7,940 nt of DNA, from positions 1 through 7,940 of the forward strand of contig PKVB01000101.1 of assembly GCA_003131365.1 (NCBI GenBank), in the 5' to 3' direction. The notes under the pieces were generated by a model. That model did not search any database. It was not told the DNA's origin and worked only from the letters and a program-made list of their open reading frames with translations. Both the position numbers and the translations under genes were made by a program. Shown here one piece after another: positions 6,508 to 7,940 of this stretch. The DNA is from Gemmatimonadota bacterium. GTDB taxonomy: Bacteria; Gemmatimonadota; Gemmatimonadetes; Gemmatimonadales; Gemmatimonadaceae. How positions within the stretch are numbered: the first letter of the stretch is position 1; each line of letters starts with the position of its first letter.

Positions 6508-6513
6508 TAACAA

Positions 6514-7407
6514 ATGAAATCGCAGCGTCTCTCGGGCTGTGGAACAGCGCTCGTCACGCCCTTCACCAAATCCGGCGAGATCGACGAGCGCTCGCTGCGC
6601 GCCTTTGTCGACTGGCAGATCACGAGTGGCGTGCACTTCGTAGTCCCGTGCGGATCGACGGGCGAAGCCGCGACCATGACGATCGCCGAGCACCGACGCG
6701 TGGTCGAGATAACGGTCGAACAAACGGCCAACCGCGTTCCGGTCGTCGCCGGGGCTGCATCGAACGACACGAAGAAGGCAATTGCCCTCTCGCTGGAGAT
6801 GGAATCTGTCGGCGCGACGCACTTGCTCCACGCTTCGCCGATGTACAACAAGCCGCCGCAGCGGGGAATCGTCGCGCACTTTCGGGCGATCGCGGATGCT
6901 GTCCGAATTCCGATTGTCGTGTACAACGTGCCGGGCCGAACCGCCAGCAATATCGAAGCTGCCACGACGCTCGAGCTGGCCGAGCACGAGAACATCCTTG
7001 CGGTGAAGGAGGCATCCGGAAATCTGGCGCAGATCGGTGAGATCATTCGGCATCGCCCCGCGCGATTCTCGGTGCTTTCCGGGGATGATCCACTCACGCT
7101 CGCGGTCATGGCGGACGGCGGAGACGGCGTCGTGTCGGTCACATCCAACGCGACGCCGCAACTCGTCGCCAAGCTGACGGAGCTCTGCGCGGCGGGAGAT
7201 TTCGCGGCGGCGCGCGCGATCCATCACCAGCTCGCGGAGTGGACGGCAGCCGCTTTCGTCGAGCCCAATCCGATTCCAGTGAAGTCCGCGCTCGCGATGA
7301 TGGGCCGGATCGCAAACGTTCTTCGCCTGCCACTTGTCCCCCTTGCAGAGAAATTCGAGCCGACGGTGCGCGCCGCTCTCGTATCTGTAGGCGCACTCAC
7401 GGCGTGA
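6514..7407 (+). CDS. dapA: 4-hydroxy-tetrahydrodipicolinate synthase
   Basis: This enzyme is predicted to condense pyruvate with aspartate semialdehyde, the first step specific to DAP and lysine. Its 297 residues match the family length (292 in E. coli) and the TIM-barrel motifs are in order: GSTGE (47-51), SPMYNKPPQ (109-117) with Y111, YNVPGRT (137-143) with Y137 and R142, the Schiff-base lysine K165 in AVKEASGN, SGDD (189-192), GGDGVVSVTSN (202-212) and FVEPNPIPVK near the C-terminus. Residues that bind inhibitory lysine in E. coli (H53, E84, Y106) align with I57, K88 and M110, so lysine inhibition is probably weak or absent. The start ATG has no Shine-Dalgarno and follows a hairpin. The stop overlaps the dapD start as GTGA. 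Confidence 0.96.
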   Translation: MKSQRLSGCGTALVTPFTKSGEIDERSLRAFVDWQITSGVHFVVPCGSTGEAATMTIAEHRRVVEITVEQTANRVPVVAGAASNDTKKAIALSLEMESVGATHLLHASPMYNKPPQRGIVAHFRAIADAVRIPIVVYNVPGRTASNIEAATTLELAEHENILAVKEASGNLAQIGEIIRHRPARFSVLSGDDPLTLAVMADGGDGVVSVTSNATPQLVAKLTELCAAGDFAAARAIHHQLAEWTAAAFVEPNPIPVKSALAMMGRIANVLRLPLVPLAEKFEPTVRAALVSVGALTA

Positions 7408-7940
7408 CCGTGTCAGACATTCGAGAAATAGAGAAGCGCGTCGATGCGCTTGCATCCACGCCTGCTGGTGCTCGGCTACCGGATGATGCGCGGACGATAG
7501 TCAGACACCTTCTCGATGCGCTCGAGGCGGGAAGCGTCAGAGCGGCGGAAAAGGATCCGGCGACCGGGGAGTGGCGCGCCGTTCTGTGGGTGAAGCGTGG
7601 AATCCTTCTCGGCTTTCGCGTGGGCGGGATGATCGACATGTCAATCCGATCATCAGATGGCGACGCCACTCTCTCCTTCTTCGACAAGGACACGTATCCG
7701 CCGCGTCCACTGACGCTGGCCGACGGCGTTCGCATCGTGCCCGGTGGATCGAGCATCAGGCGCGGCGCCTATGTAGCGAGCGGTGTCGTGTGCATGCCAC
7801 CGATGTATATAAACGTCGGCGCTTACATCGGATCGGGTACGATGATCGACTCGCACGCGCTGGTCGGGTCGTGCGCGCAGGTCGGCGAGCGGGTTCATCT
7901 GAGCGCGGCGGCGCAGCTTGGCGGTGTCCTCGAGCCGGTA
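7404..7940 (+). CDS. dapD: Tetrahydrodipicolinate N-succinyltransferase, 5' part (cut by window end)
   Basis: This enzyme is predicted to transfer succinyl from succinyl-CoA to tetrahydrodipicolinate, committing the pathway to the succinylase branch. The frame runs from GTG 7404 off the window end, giving 179 of an expected 270-odd residues. The N-terminal helical domain contains VRAAEKD and GEWRAVLWVKRGILLGFR (about 46-72), aligning with the equivalent region of E. coli DapD. The left-handed beta-helix starts near residue 110 with hexapeptide repeats: MPPMYINVGAYIGSGTMID, then SHALVGSCAQVG, then GGVLEP. D149 corresponds to catalytic D141 of E. coli; the catalytic glutamate would lie beyond the window. 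The S-H-A-L-V-GSCAQ variant differs from proteobacterial T-W-A-T-V-GSCAQ. The GTG overlaps the dapA stop; a second GTG at 7410 is a less likely start. There is no Shine-Dalgarno, so it is probably coupled to dapA. Confidence 0.93.
   Translation, partial: MTVSDIREIEKRVDALASTPAGARLPDDARTIVRHLLDALEAGSVRAAEKDPATGEWRAVLWVKRGILLGFRVGGMIDMSIRSSDGDATLSFFDKDTYPPRPLTLADGVRIVPGGSSIRRGAYVASGVVCMPPMYINVGAYIGSGTMIDSHALVGSCAQVGERVHLSAAAQLGGVLEPV

Noticed and set aside
1..7940. A hidden defence system, mobile element, CRISPR array or secondary-metabolite cluster.
   Set aside because: All space is accounted for by tRNAs and recognisable housekeeping genes with only short gaps. I saw no direct repeats, integrase, transposase or toxin-antitoxin pair on either strand.

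Overview
This window comes from a high-GC bacterial chromosome, and every gene I can support is on the + strand. It holds a tRNA cluster edge, two stand-alone genes, and most of an operon for making meso-diaminopimelate (DAP) and lysine from aspartate. The host is probably a Gram-negative or diderm bacterium outside the Proteobacteria. The clues are a lipoprotein with a lipobox, an archaeal/fungal-type aspartate-semialdehyde dehydrogenase, a short DapB of the kind common in Bacteroidetes, and few Shine-Dalgarno sequences. Gemmatimonadota or a neighbouring phylum would fit, but that is inference from protein flavour, not a database match.

Layout. Positions 1-21 are the 3' end of a tRNA, probably tRNA-Gly. 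A complete tRNA-Leu(UAA) lies at 74-158. Only 20 bases later a YegS/BmrU-type lipid (diacylglycerol) kinase gene begins (179-1105). It is followed by a small, all-helical, His/Glu-rich protein of unknown function (1176-1700). A 127-base gap (1701-1827) carries two small hairpins and a candidate promoter whose predicted start site falls on the next start codon.

From 1828 to the window end runs the DAP operon: dapE-like desuccinylase, asd, lysC, dapB, a small unidentified lipoprotein, dapA and dapD (cut by the window end). Together they cover aspartate to aspartyl phosphate (LysC), to aspartate semialdehyde (Asd), to hydroxy-tetrahydrodipicolinate (DapA), to tetrahydrodipicolinate (DapB), to N-succinyl-2-amino-6-ketopimelate (DapD), and later desuccinylation (DapE). 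Having both dapD and a dapE-like gene points to the succinylase branch. The aminotransferase (DapC/ArgD), epimerase (DapF) and decarboxylase (LysA) are not in the window.

Four junctions (dapE/asd, asd/lysC, lysC/dapB, dapA/dapD) are 4-base ATGA or GTGA overlaps, a strong sign of translational coupling. The only break in the tight packing is the lipoprotein gene between dapB and dapA.

I see no mobile element, CRISPR array, phage gene or defence system. This is mostly ordinary core-genome DNA. The points worth a second look are the lipoprotein inside the operon, the possible tRNA-mRNA co-transcript, a possible leaderless dapE transcript, and sequence signs that lysine feedback acts on LysC rather than DapA.
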